This document shows, in pieces, positions 45,201-55,642 of a stretch of DNA of 64,000 nucleotides (within the stretch, counting starts at the first letter, position 1; the number at the start of each line of letters is the position of its first letter). The DNA is from Larix kaempferi (Eukaryota; Streptophyta; Pinopsida; Pinales; Pinaceae): the NCBI GenBank assembly GCA_027924585.1, contig BSBM01000319.1:4245001-4309000 (forward strand). The letters run 5' to 3'. The translations under genes were made by a program, and so were the position numbers. Below the pieces are notes generated by a model. It worked only from the letters and a program-made list of their open reading frames with translations. It did not search any database and had not been told where the DNA came from.

Positions 45201-47252
45201 TTGGCATCCATGTCTTACTATTATGATGAATCCTATGAGTACAATTCTTATGAGGAATATGCAGATGCTTATGAGCAATATGAAGCAGAATGTGAGTGGT
45301 ATGAGGAAGAGGTGCCATCATGCAACACTTCTTACAATTTCAAGAGAAATGAAGATTATTCTTATGACTTTAAATCTGATGAATATGAGTGTGTCACACC
45401 AACCAAGGATAATTCTATGAGTGAGTTCCAAAGATGGAGAGCAAAATATAAAACCTTGCCCCAACAATATCAAAAATATCAAGAATATCTTGCTTTTATC
45501 AAAAATACACAAAATTCCATGTCTTTTGAGTACTATGTTGAACATGTTTTTGAAAATAGGCCCAAAAATGAAGATGTGGAGTTAGTGAAGAAAGGTTTAT
45601 GCCCTTATTGTAAAAACCCTTGGAGCGAGTATCATATATGTGTGCATGAAATGATGTCCTCCTTGAGGAGAGCTTTTGAGATTTATTCAAGAAGAGATTC
45701 CAAATATATTGATCCTAAGGAAAACAAGGGGAAAAATGCATCAGCTTGCTTTAAGGAGCAAAAGGAAGAGACATCACAAGAGCATGAAGAAGATTCTATT
45801 GAAAATATGGAAGATCATTTCGAGACACCTTCTAGCTTAGACATGAACCAAAGAGCATCTACTGATGGATGCTTAAACTATGAAGGAGTACCTACTGATG
45901 GGTGCTCACACCTCTATGTTGGTGACATAGAGATCACTTTTGAAAGTGTTTCTACAAGTACAAGTTTCATTAAGCATTATAATGAAGACCTTGTAGCAGT
46001 TGAAGAAGAACCAAGATCAGCTTCCCCATCACCACTTGAGCTTCATGAAGTTGGTCCAAGAAAAATTGAAGAAGATGAGGAGGTTCATTTGCAAGAGCCT
46101 CATTTTCTTGAAGGGTCCTTAAAGATGAATGAAAATAAGATCCAAGAGTCCCTCAGCATTCTCCATGACACTCAAGCATTGGTGTCAAATTCTTGTTGGA
46201 GAGTTACTTCATTGGAGGAAACATCCTTCCTTGAAGACATGGAGAAGATTCAAAGAGCAATGTGTCACATCAAAGGTAATTTCATGTCTTTTCTTTTTGA
46301 TAGAAACCATTTGTTTGAGCTTAATGAATTGTTACATGATGCATACTTGAAGAATAATGAGGATATTCATAAGCTCACAATTCAAAATGAGCAACTTCTT
46401 GAAAAGTTGCAAGATACTTGTTTTTCCTCCTATGTTTCAGATTGTCAAATGGTAGATTGTTTGGAGGATTCTCATGACATGGTGGATCATGAGAAATGTG
46501 AAAATTTGAATTTTCTTGATGTGTTTGAAGATGAACTTGAAGAGATCCAAACACTTGATGTTGTAGAAGAGGAATTTGAATTGCCTCTTGATGAAGGTTA
46601 TGCAATTTTTAAAGAAGAGCATGATTCCTCTACATTGGAACCAAACTATGACAAAGAGTTCACACTTTTGAAGGAGCTGCATGATACTACCCATATGGAT
46701 CCTTCCCATGATGAAAATTCTATACTTTTTTATCATTTGGGTGATTTGGTTCATTCTCTTACATCCTACAATTCCATGTTTTGCAACATTAGTCTCAATG
46801 AAGTATGGGTGAAAGGGTTCTTTTTTATGGTGCCACATGAGGAGTATGGAACTCCTAGATTTACTTTTTATGATGATATGGTTGGAGCACATTCTTATTC
46901 ACATTTGCAACAACATTATTTGTCACTTTATGATGATGCAAATCTACATGGATGCACCTATGATATGCATTTGAGTCACTTGAAGACTCATGGTTTTTCT
47001 TGCTCAACATTTGATTCATTTGATGTTGGAGGAAATTCATCCAACAATTGGGAGAATAGATTTATGATTGGAGAACATTTTTGTTGGAAACCACATACTT
47101 TGTTATATTTTTATGATTATCACATTCATGGATGTATGGGTGAGACTTCTTTGAGTCATTTGAAGTCTCCTTGTTTTTTCTGCTCATTATTTGGTTCAGA
47201 TTTTAGTGGAGATTCTTCATTTACTTCTTGGATGAAAGAATACATGGCTTAA
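45201..47252 (+). CDS. LARD1 683-aa protein of unknown family
   Basis: TTG or ATG choice: the listed frame opens at 45201, and ATG codons occur at 45210 (second methionine group) and later. The N-terminus is Tyr/Glu-rich. At about residue 134 is a Cys/His cluster 'CPYCKNPWSEYHICVHEM' (CX2CX7HXCXH), similar to but not a standard CCHC knuckle. The middle is acidic, with a hydrophobic heptad-like stretch ('LHDAYLKNNEDIHKLTIQNE'). The C-terminus carries a duplicated unit of about 70 residues: 'LHGCTYDMHLSHLKTHGFSC' and 'IHGCMGETSLSHLKSPCFFC'. A Gag-like structural role is plausible because of position and the Cys/His cluster, but I do not recognise the family. Confidence 0.75.
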   Translation: MASMSYYYDESYEYNSYEEYADAYEQYEAECEWYEEEVPSCNTSYNFKRNEDYSYDFKSDEYECVTPTKDNSMSEFQRWRAKYKTLPQQYQKYQEYLAFIKNTQNSMSFEYYVEHVFENRPKNEDVELVKKGLCPYCKNPWSEYHICVHEMMSSLRRAFEIYSRRDSKYIDPKENKGKNASACFKEQKEETSQEHEEDSIENMEDHFETPSSLDMNQRASTDGCLNYEGVPTDGCSHLYVGDIEITFESVSTSTSFIKHYNEDLVAVEEEPRSASPSPLELHEVGPRKIEEDEEVHLQEPHFLEGSLKMNENKIQESLSILHDTQALVSNSCWRVTSLEETSFLEDMEKIQRAMCHIKGNFMSFLFDRNHLFELNELLHDAYLKNNEDIHKLTIQNEQLLEKLQDTCFSSYVSDCQMVDCLEDSHDMVDHEKCENLNFLDVFEDELEEIQTLDVVEEEFELPLDEGYAIFKEEHDSSTLEPNYDKEFTLLKELHDTTHMDPSHDENSILFYHLGDLVHSLTSYNSMFCNISLNEVWVKGFFFMVPHEEYGTPRFTFYDDMVGAHSYSHLQQHYLSLYDDANLHGCTYDMHLSHLKTHGFSCSTFDSFDVGGNSSNNWENRFMIGEHFCWKPHTLLYFYDYHIHGCMGETSLSHLKSPCFFCSLFGSDFSGDSSFTSWMKEYMA

Positions 47253-47854
47253 TATTTTTATGCATATCACATACTTTTGGAGCAGCATTATAGGACATGG
47301 GATCCTCACCTATGTCATTGGAGCAGATTTGATTGGTCACTTGAAGCTTGTATGCACTTGAAAAATGGTGGTCTACTTGCTTGGAGGTATAAGCACTTTC
47401 ATGACTCTTTGATGAAGCATATCCGTGATGTACATTTTCATTATGTTGTTATGTACTTTGATGATATATATTTGGTACTCATGATGTTTGGAAGAATGCA
47501 TACAAGAAAATGGGATCCAGGAATTCTCTTATCTAATGGTGTAGGTTGGAGAGCACTCTTAATTGTTGGGGTGCAATACAAGCAATGGGACCCTGGAATA
47601 ATTTTTGTCTCATTGGTTTCATTTTTTTGGGGGAAGCAAGTAGTATGGGAGATGGATTCCCCACTTAATAAAGTGATTTAATCAGAGTAGTGCAGCAGCA
47701 AGCATGGTGGTTCCTCTCTAAAATATTCATGGAAACTCAAAGACTCAAGGTTTGGCAATTTAATGGCAACTTCAAAGAATTATACAGAAAGCAGGTTCTT
47801 CAACACCCATGTTTGAAATTGCTTGAGGACAAGCAATATTGGGAAGGGAGGATT
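47253..47854 (+). pseudogene. LARD1 degraded continuation of the long ORF
   Basis: After the TAA at 47250-47252 the same frame stays open to 47681 ('HYRTWDPHLCHW', 'YKQWDPGIIFVSL'), so the stop may be secondary. In another frame 47690-47850 ends 'LEDKQYWEGR', which resembles the tail seen after integrase in some gypsy elements. A polypurine tract GGGAAGGGAGGA (47841-47852) abuts the 3' LTR. Confidence 0.5.
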
Positions 47855-49842
47855 TGTCATGTCCCAAATTTGGAATTAGGTCACAATGGCCTAATCACAT
47901 TATCCATATTCATTAGAGTTTGTAAAATTGATGTTAAGGGTCAAATAATTGCCAAGGAGGAAAATTACTACTTTCCTAGGTTTGGGGTGGAAGCTTTGGG
48001 ATTTGGAATAAGGGGGATAATAAATGATGTTTAGACATTAGAAGGGTTCAAGTATTTAATAAATAGAGTGAATAAATAAATTGAAGAGAAATCCTAGGTG
48101 ACAAATGGTTTTGGAGACATATGGAGGATGTGGGACCCACATTAGCTTGATTTTTCATAATACATGGTATCTCTCTTTTGCAAATTCGAATTAATGGGAA
48201 TGTGAACACTCTTGGGTGAGTTGGTAAGTCATAAAAAATGTCATTGAGCATCTTAGGTCTAATTGGGAAGGATTGGTAACCTCCATGGAAGATAAAGAGT
48301 CAAAGTGGAAGTTTGTGGACACTTGGGCTATATTCCCTAGCCCCTGTGACACCAATGATGGAGCATCTATGACAACTATGACAAATTGCAGACCTGACCT
48401 CTGAAATATGACCACTATGACATGTCATCCCCAAAAATAGGCTCAAGGAAGTCAAATTTGGGAGTTGGAGAAGCCAAAGAGACTCAAAATCGAATTTGGG
48501 AGAAGATGGAAGGTTGGAACTAGGAGACAAGTGGCAAATGTGGAATATTTCCTAAATGGAAATCTATTGAATCTATTGAGAGGATTTCGACCCTTAGAAT
48601 GCTAATGTTGGTTATAAAATGTAGAAATAAAGTATGAGAATAGCTTTTGATCATTTGTAGAATTTGCAATTGCATTTGTGAAGAGGGAGAGCTAGTGGAT
48701 GAAAGATTCCCATCCAAGTTGGTAATTGGAAAGGCCATTCAGACCTTTCATTTGGAGATTTAATGGAGTCTTTATTTGCAAGTGTAAGCTACAGGGCAGC
48801 TCATGGTTTCTTCTATTGCAGTTCACTCCTTCAACCATTTCCAGTTTTAATGGCATATTCTTGATCCTTGAGGGAGGGTGTTTTTGGTGAGCTATTGTAC
48901 TCTTTGGGGAAGCTCTTAATGCCCCATTTCTTTTGTAATATGAATTAAATTCTCTGTTATGCATCTCCAAAAAGTTTCAGGTCGAAATTCCAAGTAGAAA
49001 TGTATAAATCTCATTTTAATGGAAGAACAATGCCATTTCCCCACTACTTTGTTGTGAGCCAATGTATTGATGATGATTTCGAATGAATGGATGATTATCT
49101 GATATATTTGTGATAAATATACTTCCATGTATGTATTCTACAAGTTTCATGTACTGTACTTGATCATTTGAAGAATTTTTACTCAGTTTAGTTGTATTGG
49201 GAGGTGAAATAGTGCCATTTCCCCAAGGGTCAAATTGGGGATTTTTGCAGTTGAATGGGAGAGGGTGAGAACAGTTGTAATAATCCATTAATGGTGCATA
49301 TGAGACTTTAATAAAATACTTAACACATTACATACCTCTTTTCATAAATTTGAGTGGGTTTGGAGGCATTTGGGAAGCCATTTTCAGTACTTACCCCAGG
49401 GGGATTTGAACCCCAAATTACTAGTAAAATTGCATAATTGGTTCAGAATCTTAAGAGAGTTTGCAGAGGTCTTTTGGTGGACATATTTCATCCATAAACA
49501 TCATATTAAAGTTCTAAGATCATTCATACACCTTCCCTGAAGATTTGAAGGCATTTGGAGTCAATTTGAGACCTAAAGACCAATACTAGTCAAAGGAAAA
49601 TCACTAGTAAAGTTACCTACATTGATCATAATTGAAAGTGGATTTGCAGAAGTATTTTAAAGGTCCAAAGGCATCCCTAAAAAACATATTTATGTTCTAA
49701 TATCATTCATATACCTTCTCAGAATATTTGGGATCATTTGGGGCAAATTTGGGACCTAGAGATCAAAACTAGTCAAAGGTCTAACTAGGGAAAAAAGTGA
49801 AAAATTGTCATTTTAATAAAATTCCTAACAAGGGACATTACA
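47855..49842 (+). repeat. LARD1 3' LTR (1988 bp)
   Basis: TGTCATGTCCC...GGGACATTACA, matching the 5' copy with scattered substitutions and one 34-bp gap. Confidence 0.93.
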
Positions 49843-49847
49843 TCCGA

Positions 49848-50215
49848 ACCTCACCTGTCTTCTTGTCTTGCACCACCATGGGACTAATCCACTCTAATTC
49901 TTCAACTGGTTCAATGATGCTAGCATCCAGCATGTGATCAAGCTCAACTTTGACTCTTTCCTTATGTCACGGATTCCGTCGATATGGACGCTGCCTAATT
50001 GGTTTGGCATCTAGCTTCATCAGAATCTTCATCTCCCCTAAGTCCCCCAAGATTCCCTTCATCTCAGAAAAATTCATCGAGAACAAATATGGGAACTCAT
50101 GCAACAAGTCTATAACCTTTTACAACATCTCTTCATCTCAATAGTCACCAACATTTGCATACTTTGGATTCTCCTCCATCCCAATGTTGACCTTCCTGAG
50201 CTCCAATGACTGACT
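49848..50215 (-). pseudogene. GyB RT, N-terminal part
   Basis: Continuation of the RT broken by LARD1: minus-strand codons give 'EWISPMVVQDKKTGEVR', 'LDHMLDASIIEPVEELEW' and 'IRQRPYRRNP' before a stop. Upstream are 'MKGILGDLGEMKI' and 'LRKVNIGMEENPKYANVGDY', matching GyA near 3060-3152. Confidence 0.8.
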
Positions 50216-50803
50216 GATAAGATCTATTGGTGCATCCGGTGCTACAACATCGCAACTTCGTTATGATTCCAGAATATTGACATTCTGCGGATCATCCCCA
50301 TCCTTTAGTCCTCCAGTTATATTATAACATTCCATCATCGACTGCATCTTACAGTGCATATGCGAATCTACAGGATATGCCACTGGAACAACCTTCAGAA
50401 CAACATCGTGGATGAGTTGCAGGGCATTGTGAACATCTGGGTTAATATCCGCAAAGCTGAAGGTATGGGTAAAACAAACTGTCAACACTAACAAAGTGGT
50501 GATCTCCCCTCGCAACTTAGTTGAAGCATACCAGGAGCGCGACATTTCATCCAAAGTATGGATAAAAGCATGAACCCATTCATCCCTTGGTCGCGAGGCC
50601 CATAGAGTCTAACATTCCATCAAATGAATTCCAAGGTCATTCTTCCCATCATACCCTCTGGTGTGGTAGATTTATGTGTCTCCAAAGAAAACCGTCATCA
50701 TCTTATGGGTCTGCCACCACCTTGCTGGAGTAGCCTTCAGTGCTTCCTCCAATGCCAGCAATCACTACGGTTCTGACACCTTAGCTTCAAATGCAACTAG
50801 AAA
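50216..50803 (-). pseudogene. GyB second capsid-like domain
   Basis: Matches the block between protease and RT in GyA: 'EALKATPARWWQTHK' with stops, then 'RDEWVHAFIHTLDEMSRSWY', 'FSFADINPDVHNALQLIHDV' and an acidic tail with 'DDPQNVNILES'. GyA has 'DDPRNINIPES' in the same place. Confidence 0.6.
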
Positions 50804-51817
50804 CTAATACAATCTAGGCATGCCCTCGTATACCGGCAACTCAACAGTTTCAGCCACAACACACCACAGCAATTGTGTGATCAACCCACACTTCCAGAAC
50901 GATACCTCATGTAGGCGATTCTGGAAATTCTCTAAAGCATCATCTAAGTCAGAAGACGCAGAGTTGGAACTGCACCAACCAAGTTCTCCACCAATAGTCG
51001 GATGGATGTAATCCTCTGAAATATTATATGCATGATCCCATCCTCTTCCAAATTTATCCTTGACAGGTTCAACATATTGTCGCCCTTCAGTCGGATCCAA
51101 CAGAGCGATGACACAAAGATCCTATATTTCGAACGTCATCACCCACTTCTTAAAATTGATGACTGCTGCACTGTCATTAGCCCATCCAATCCCCAGCAAT
51201 GCGAGATAGGAGCTTCCACCTTAGACAACCTCAATGACATCAAAATACACATATGTCTTCATCCCCTCCATATCCACCATAAGGCGTGGAACTCTCCCAA
51301 TTGGTGTCACCTTGGCCTGATTAGCCAAACGCAGCTGAACATGATACCAGCTAAACATTGGGCTCCCCATCTTCTGCCATGCCTGCTTTTTCAATATGTT
51401 AACATCAGAACCTAGATCTAGAATAACTGAATCTACCTCATAATCCCCGATTTGGACGTTCATGCGCATTTCTTTTCCCGTCTTCTTCCTTTGCAAGGAA
51501 TTCACCGTGGACTCCCTCCGTCCCTGATTCGGTTGACGCAATAGACTCTCGATCTCATCCAGAGCACCGGGATCTCTTGCCAACAATAAAAAACTTTCCA
51601 AGAAGTGTTGCAATGTACCATACTGACGTGACGGTCCTTCTTTCGACGTTGATTCAAAAGCCGAAGGCATGTCATAAACAATTGACTTACCGCAATCTTT
51701 TTCCATCGCACTACGCACTTGAAAGAATGCATCACACTCGGCATCAATATCAAACTGCACCTTTTTCTTCCCAGCTAGCTGGATCAGAGCATGCGAACCA
51801 TCTTCTCCTATCGTCAC
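50804..51817 (-). pseudogene. GyB protease with conserved flanks
   Basis: Upstream gag-protease joint 'GTLQHFLESFLLLARDPGAL', then protease 'DSVILDLGSDVNILKKQAW', 'VTPIGRVPRLMVDMEGMKTY' and 'LALLGIGWA' after a stop at 51221. The linker has 'LGWCSSNSASSDLDDALENF' and 'NRLHEVSFWKC', aligning with GyA and GyC. D-L-G is again the active-site triplet. Confidence 0.72.
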
Positions 51818-52801
51818 ACCTCCGTGAGTGATAACAGCAACAGCATCATCTTACGTCCTCGGCTCTGCTGAAATTTACACAACAATGGGTCCTTGATTCT
51901 GGTTCAGTGGTAGGTTCGCAGGTTGGCTCACATTATGATTTGTATTGCCCAGCGGATGTTGATTATGGTTCTGTGGTTGATTCTAATTGGGAAATTGGTT
52001 CTGATTCTATAATTGCGGTATATTTCCTGCCTGCCATCGCATAATCAACTGTGGATAGGTTTCAACAGTGTGATCATTAACAAAACAAAACGTACACTGT
52101 GTCTGTAATTGTGGGAAATCTCTTTGGTAGTGTCCCAACACTCCACAATTATAACATTGGACAGGCCCGCAACCTCGTCCTCCTCCATGACCAAAGCCTC
52201 CACCGCGTCCTCCCCAGAATCCTCCATGAAATTCCCCTTGCTGCTGGTATTGTGGTTGAGGAAACTACTGCTGCATGGGATTCGGTTTCAGCTACACACA
52301 CTGTCCTGGTTGAACACACTGCCCTGGCTGAGCATACTATGGCTACTGAACGTACTGTGGTTGTTGAACGTACTGTGGCTGCTGAACGTACTGTGGCTGT
52401 TGCACAAATTGTATTTGCGGTTTTGGTGCAAACTGCATTTGTGGTTGGGGTGGCGGTTGTGCCACCTGTGGCTATGGATTTTGTACTGCACGTTGGTCGT
52501 CCTTCACATAGTAGGCATCGTACGTTCTTTCTTGAAGTAATCCATATGCACAGTAGTCCTTATCATCATTTCTCACGGACTTACAGAATGTGCAATACAA
52601 ATTCATCGGCTTTGTGACCATCTTCTGCATGTATTCACACTCCTCATGGCGATGCCCATATACCTGACAGATGTGGCACCATGGCATACCTCCACCACTC
52701 AATGGGTCCGACGCTTCAGATACCAAATAGTTGCAAAACATCTGGGCATCTATCCTTAGTATGCCCTTATGGACGACATCACGTACACCAAGCCTCTTCA
52801 C
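51818..52801 (-). pseudogene. GyB nucleocapsid region, zinc knuckles and QP repeats
   Basis: Knuckles 'CHICQVYGHRHEEC' and a degenerate 'CTFCKSVRNDDKDYC' (52472-52801), then a Gln/Pro stretch with tandem 'PQYVQQ' units (about 52320-52420), a Gly/Arg run and 'CYNCGVLGHYQRDF' (final Cys replaced) followed by 'CTFCFVNDHTVETY' (52045-52170). A weak first knuckle may lie above 52760. Stops separate the parts. Confidence 0.75.
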
Positions 52802-52959
52802 GATGTTCCTTACCCTTCTTAAGGTCTTGCAACTATATTGTCAGGTTTTCCAACTGTGTTTGAATATGCGACATGCCAGCTGCATTCTCACCAATTGGAA
52901 AAGCTTATAACCGCATCGCAATCTCCAGAGCTTCACTCGGTGTTGTAATGTTCTGTTGC

Positions 52960-53638
52960 ATCAACGGAAGGCGAATGTGAGGTAGCAATGTCGCGATGAA
53001 CCATTCTTTGTGTTGGACATCGCTCATGTCAAAGCTAACCCTCACCATCAGCGTTTGAATCGTTGTTCAAAATCCCACAAAGTTTCATTGGGATACTGCT
53101 TAATCGCTTTTAGTTCTGTAATATACTGTGCTTCAGACTTGGGCTTTCTGAACGCTATAATCAATCATTTTCTAATTCCATCCAGTGTCTTCTCTGGAGT
53201 GCCTGTGGGAACTTGAACAAACTTCATAAACCAGTCCAATGCGCGACCCCGAAGATTCGTCGCCAATTGTCGTTTCTTAGCATCATCATCAGTAATTTGC
53301 TTAAAAATCCATACTACTTCACATAAGAACCAGTATTGCTCGGGATTATCTGTTCCATTTCCATGGAATAGCGGCAACTTTGCATCTTCGCCCGTCATCC
53401 TGGGATTCCTTCCTACAGTTGTTGAGTTACTAGTAATCAAGTTCTGTTGACATGATGAACACGGCAATGTTGAAGTTGTATTTCTTCCTGGTTCAGAGAT
53501 AGTGAGTGGAGGTGTGGGTATGTGACTATCGGGGGTTGGTCCTGCCTCTATACTCGACGTAGCCTGGTTTTCCTTGTTGGCACTGTGAGGTCGCTTCATC
53601 CCATGTGGTCTTCCTTCGCAGCTTTGCGTTTCGATCAT
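52960..53638 (-). pseudogene. GyB gag capsid domain and N-terminus
   Basis: ORF 53165-53638 has a Pro/Ser/Thr-rich N-terminus, then 'LPLFHGNGTDNPEQYWFLCE' and 'LRGRALDWFMKFVQVPTGTP'. Beyond the stop, 'FRKPKSEAQYITELKAIKQ' continues the capsid domain to about 52960. Equivalent to GyA 5831-6600. Confidence 0.78.
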
Positions 53639-53822
53639 AGTAGGACCTTCTCATGTCCTCTTCCTCTTTTCCTGTCCAAACCTTGCTCCCCCCCTCGTAA
53701 AACCACTCTCTTCCTCGACTTACTTCACAGTCTCGTCTTAACTTTCACCCATCTACCCTGTATCATTCCATGCACCACCCCCCCTTCTGTTGTGGTATCC
53801 ACAGCCTCCTCCCACTAGGGTT

Positions 53823-54212
53823 CTACTGATCAAGGTGCATCTTCAGTATGCCCTTTTCGCAGATGAGCATCTTAATGGACAACTGTAGCAACAACAGAAA
53901 CCTACCTCGTGGTCTGCTAAAAAATTCCCTCTCTGCTTCAATATAATACTTCGTTGTATCCACCGCAAACTCGGTGATGTAGCCTTCCAATATGTGGTCG
54001 AGCCAGACTTCGACAGCCCATGATGCCTTGTTGTCTACTTCTTGTAGCTCCTGGATCAGTGCTGGGGTCCAAGACGTCAGCTCACCACCCTGGAAATTTC
54101 GCTTCTGAAAGGTCAATTTCGCTAACCATTCATACAAGATGATTGGGAATTCGCAGAAAAAATATTCATGCGGACCATCATGTATATTATTTTCTAGCCA
54201 ACAGTCTGTCAT
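53823..54212 (-). CDS. GyB ORF0, small ORF upstream of gag
   Basis: 129 codons from the Met at 54212. It aligns with GyA ORF0 (6652-6960) over most of its length, including 'SWTPALIQELQEVDN', 'LDHILEGYITEFAVDTTKYY' and the tail 'IKMLICEKGILKM'. A stop then separates it from gag. Function unknown. Confidence 0.6.
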   Translation of the reverse strand: MTDCWLENNIHDGPHEYFFCEFPIILYEWLAKLTFQKRNFQGGELTSWTPALIQELQEVDNKASWAVEVWLDHILEGYITEFAVDTTKYYIEAEREFFSRPRGRFLLLLQLSIKMLICEKGILKMHLDQ

Positions 54213-54348
54213 TAGCCCAGGGTCCGGTTCTCTTTCTCAACAAATTCTTGCAACTTTAGGCCGAACCAATATTGAATTTCCGGTTTCGTCGGATGCCACA
54301 ACATGTCCTCCTGTCACTTCGCGCTACGGTCCTGACAACAGAAACATT

Positions 54349-55102
54349 TGTTGACACAACCTAGTCGATAGGGATTCCTCACACTGTCAACACCCGAATC
54401 ACCATGAACTCCCTGAGCACCGACCCAGACATGTTTTACCCTGTCCAGCAACACCTATGGAGTAGATGAGGTCTCACCTGAGATGTTCAAGTGAGAGTTG
54501 ACGGAACCACATTTCCTCCGAATGAAGGAGGACTTTGTGCATCAATACTTTAACTTATCGTGGCATTGCATAACATATTTAAGCATTCAACTTAAGCATT
54601 AAACATAATCGCAACATCATTCAACAAATCTCATCATAGATAGAACCATAAATGTGCAACAGATATAGCAGCAAAACATTAATCGCAGCAAGGAAACATC
54701 GCATCATTCACAGATTCATATCACATAATGCATTCATTACAAGGGAATAGGAAAGACATAGTAATTCTACTCAACATCATGTCATACTAACCTTTGCAAC
54801 AACCCATAGATACAACAATAATTCCTCTATCGCATACCTATATTAACAGACAAGCAAAATCATCCATGCTCTTCTGTCTCTTCAATTCATCAGCTTATGG
54901 ATCTCCCGCTCAGTATATAAACACTTACAATCCTATGTCTATTTATAGGATCATGCCTTTACATTTACGGTCCACTTAGGCAACTGCCTAACTACTTCTT
55001 AACAAACTCTACAAAAAGATGACCCACAAACCCACATAATGCGGTCCAAATGAACCAAAACCCACATAATGCGGTCCAAACAACCCAAAACTACATAAAC
55101 TA
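54349..55102 (-). repeat. GyB 5' LTR (about 754 bp)
   Basis: Starts TGTTGACAC on the plus strand. The homology with the left copy ends at 'ctacataaacta' (55091-55102). Minus-strand TATA box (TATAAATA) at 54940-54947. The primer region on its inner side (54331-54346, minus TGTTTCTGTTGTCAGG) is only weakly like the GyA site. Confidence 0.8.
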
Positions 55103-55640
55103 AAAAATGTCTTGTTAACATTATCTACTGACCCTAGAATCCACCAGACAGTGGATATTATTGTGGCTGACATTCCAGAAATGTATGGTATGTGGCTGAG
55201 AAGAGATTGGTCAGAGAAGCTTAAAGGCTACTTTGCTACTGACTGGTCTCACCTCTGGCTTCCTTACAATGGGAGGCCAAATAAAATTAAAATTAGCAGG
55301 GAGCCTTATATGAAGTAAATTGTCATAGACTTGAATGATCCCAGTGAGCCTGCTGCATACTTTAGCTCACATGTGGAGCATTACACTTTTGATACTTTCT
55401 TTGGAGATATGCCTGTGGATTTGTCACTAGTTGAGAATGTACAGAACCAGTCTCAGATTGTCAATCTCACTTCTGTTCCATTCTCAGGTACTGTTTTCCA
55501 TAATGTATATAATGTGAATACCAATTTTAGAATAGATTTAAATTCATGGACTTTATTTTTTTATGGCTCCAGATCTAAAGATGGATCTGTTGTAGGTTAT
55601 GTTCTAATTGATCCAAAAGGGACCAAAACCATAATTCTAG
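55103..55640 (+). pseudogene. GyX protease end joined to RNase H-like fragment
   Basis: The frame continues the GyX protease region: 'LSTDPRIHQTVDIIVADIPE', 'YGMWLRRDWSEKLKGYFATD' and 'SHLWLPYNGRPNKIKISREP'. After an in-frame TAA (55316-55318) and a linker comes 'SWTLFFYGSRSKDGSVVGYV' and 'LIDPKGTKTII', the start of an RNase H like that in dual-RNase H gypsy lineages. No RT core lies between protease and RNase H. The fragment is cut after about 25 residues by the 3' LTR. Confidence 0.65.
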
Positions 55641-55642
55641 GT

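Larger units (their letters stand above)
43122..49842 (+). mobile_element. LARD1: LTR element with one long ORF and no pol
   Basis: Two roughly 2-kb LTRs (43122-45143 and 47855-49842), initiator-Met primer site and polypurine tract enclose a 2.7-kb interior. The flanking duplication is TCCGG (43117-43121) and TCCGA (49843-49847), one base apart. Removing the insert restores the reading register of the GyB RT. The interior codes for a 683-residue protein plus degraded continuations, with no recognisable protease, RT, RNase H or integrase. It fits a LARD-type non-autonomous element, but one that keeps a coding gene. Confidence 0.92.
30812..55102 (-). mobile_element. GyB: Ty3/gypsy element carrying Chr1 and LARD1
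   Basis: Minus strand: 5' LTR (54349-55102), ORF0, gag, zinc knuckles, protease, second capsid-like domain, RT (split by LARD1), RNase H, integrase, spacer with TATA-like box, accessory ORF and 3' LTR (30812-30938 plus 37053-37672, split by Chr1). It is a more distant relative of GyA and GyC. It interrupts the GyX protease. The target duplication is unclear: AAAGT is on the left (30807-30811), and on the right only AAACT-like sequence is found, which is part of both LTR copies. Confidence 0.88.

Noticed and set aside
47277-47681. 'MYFDDIYLV' in the LARD1 continuation resembles the RT catalytic box
   Set aside because: None of the other RT motifs (no MPFG, no LDLxSGYH) are near it, and the flanking residues do not align with RT. 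Treated as coincidence or a very old relic.
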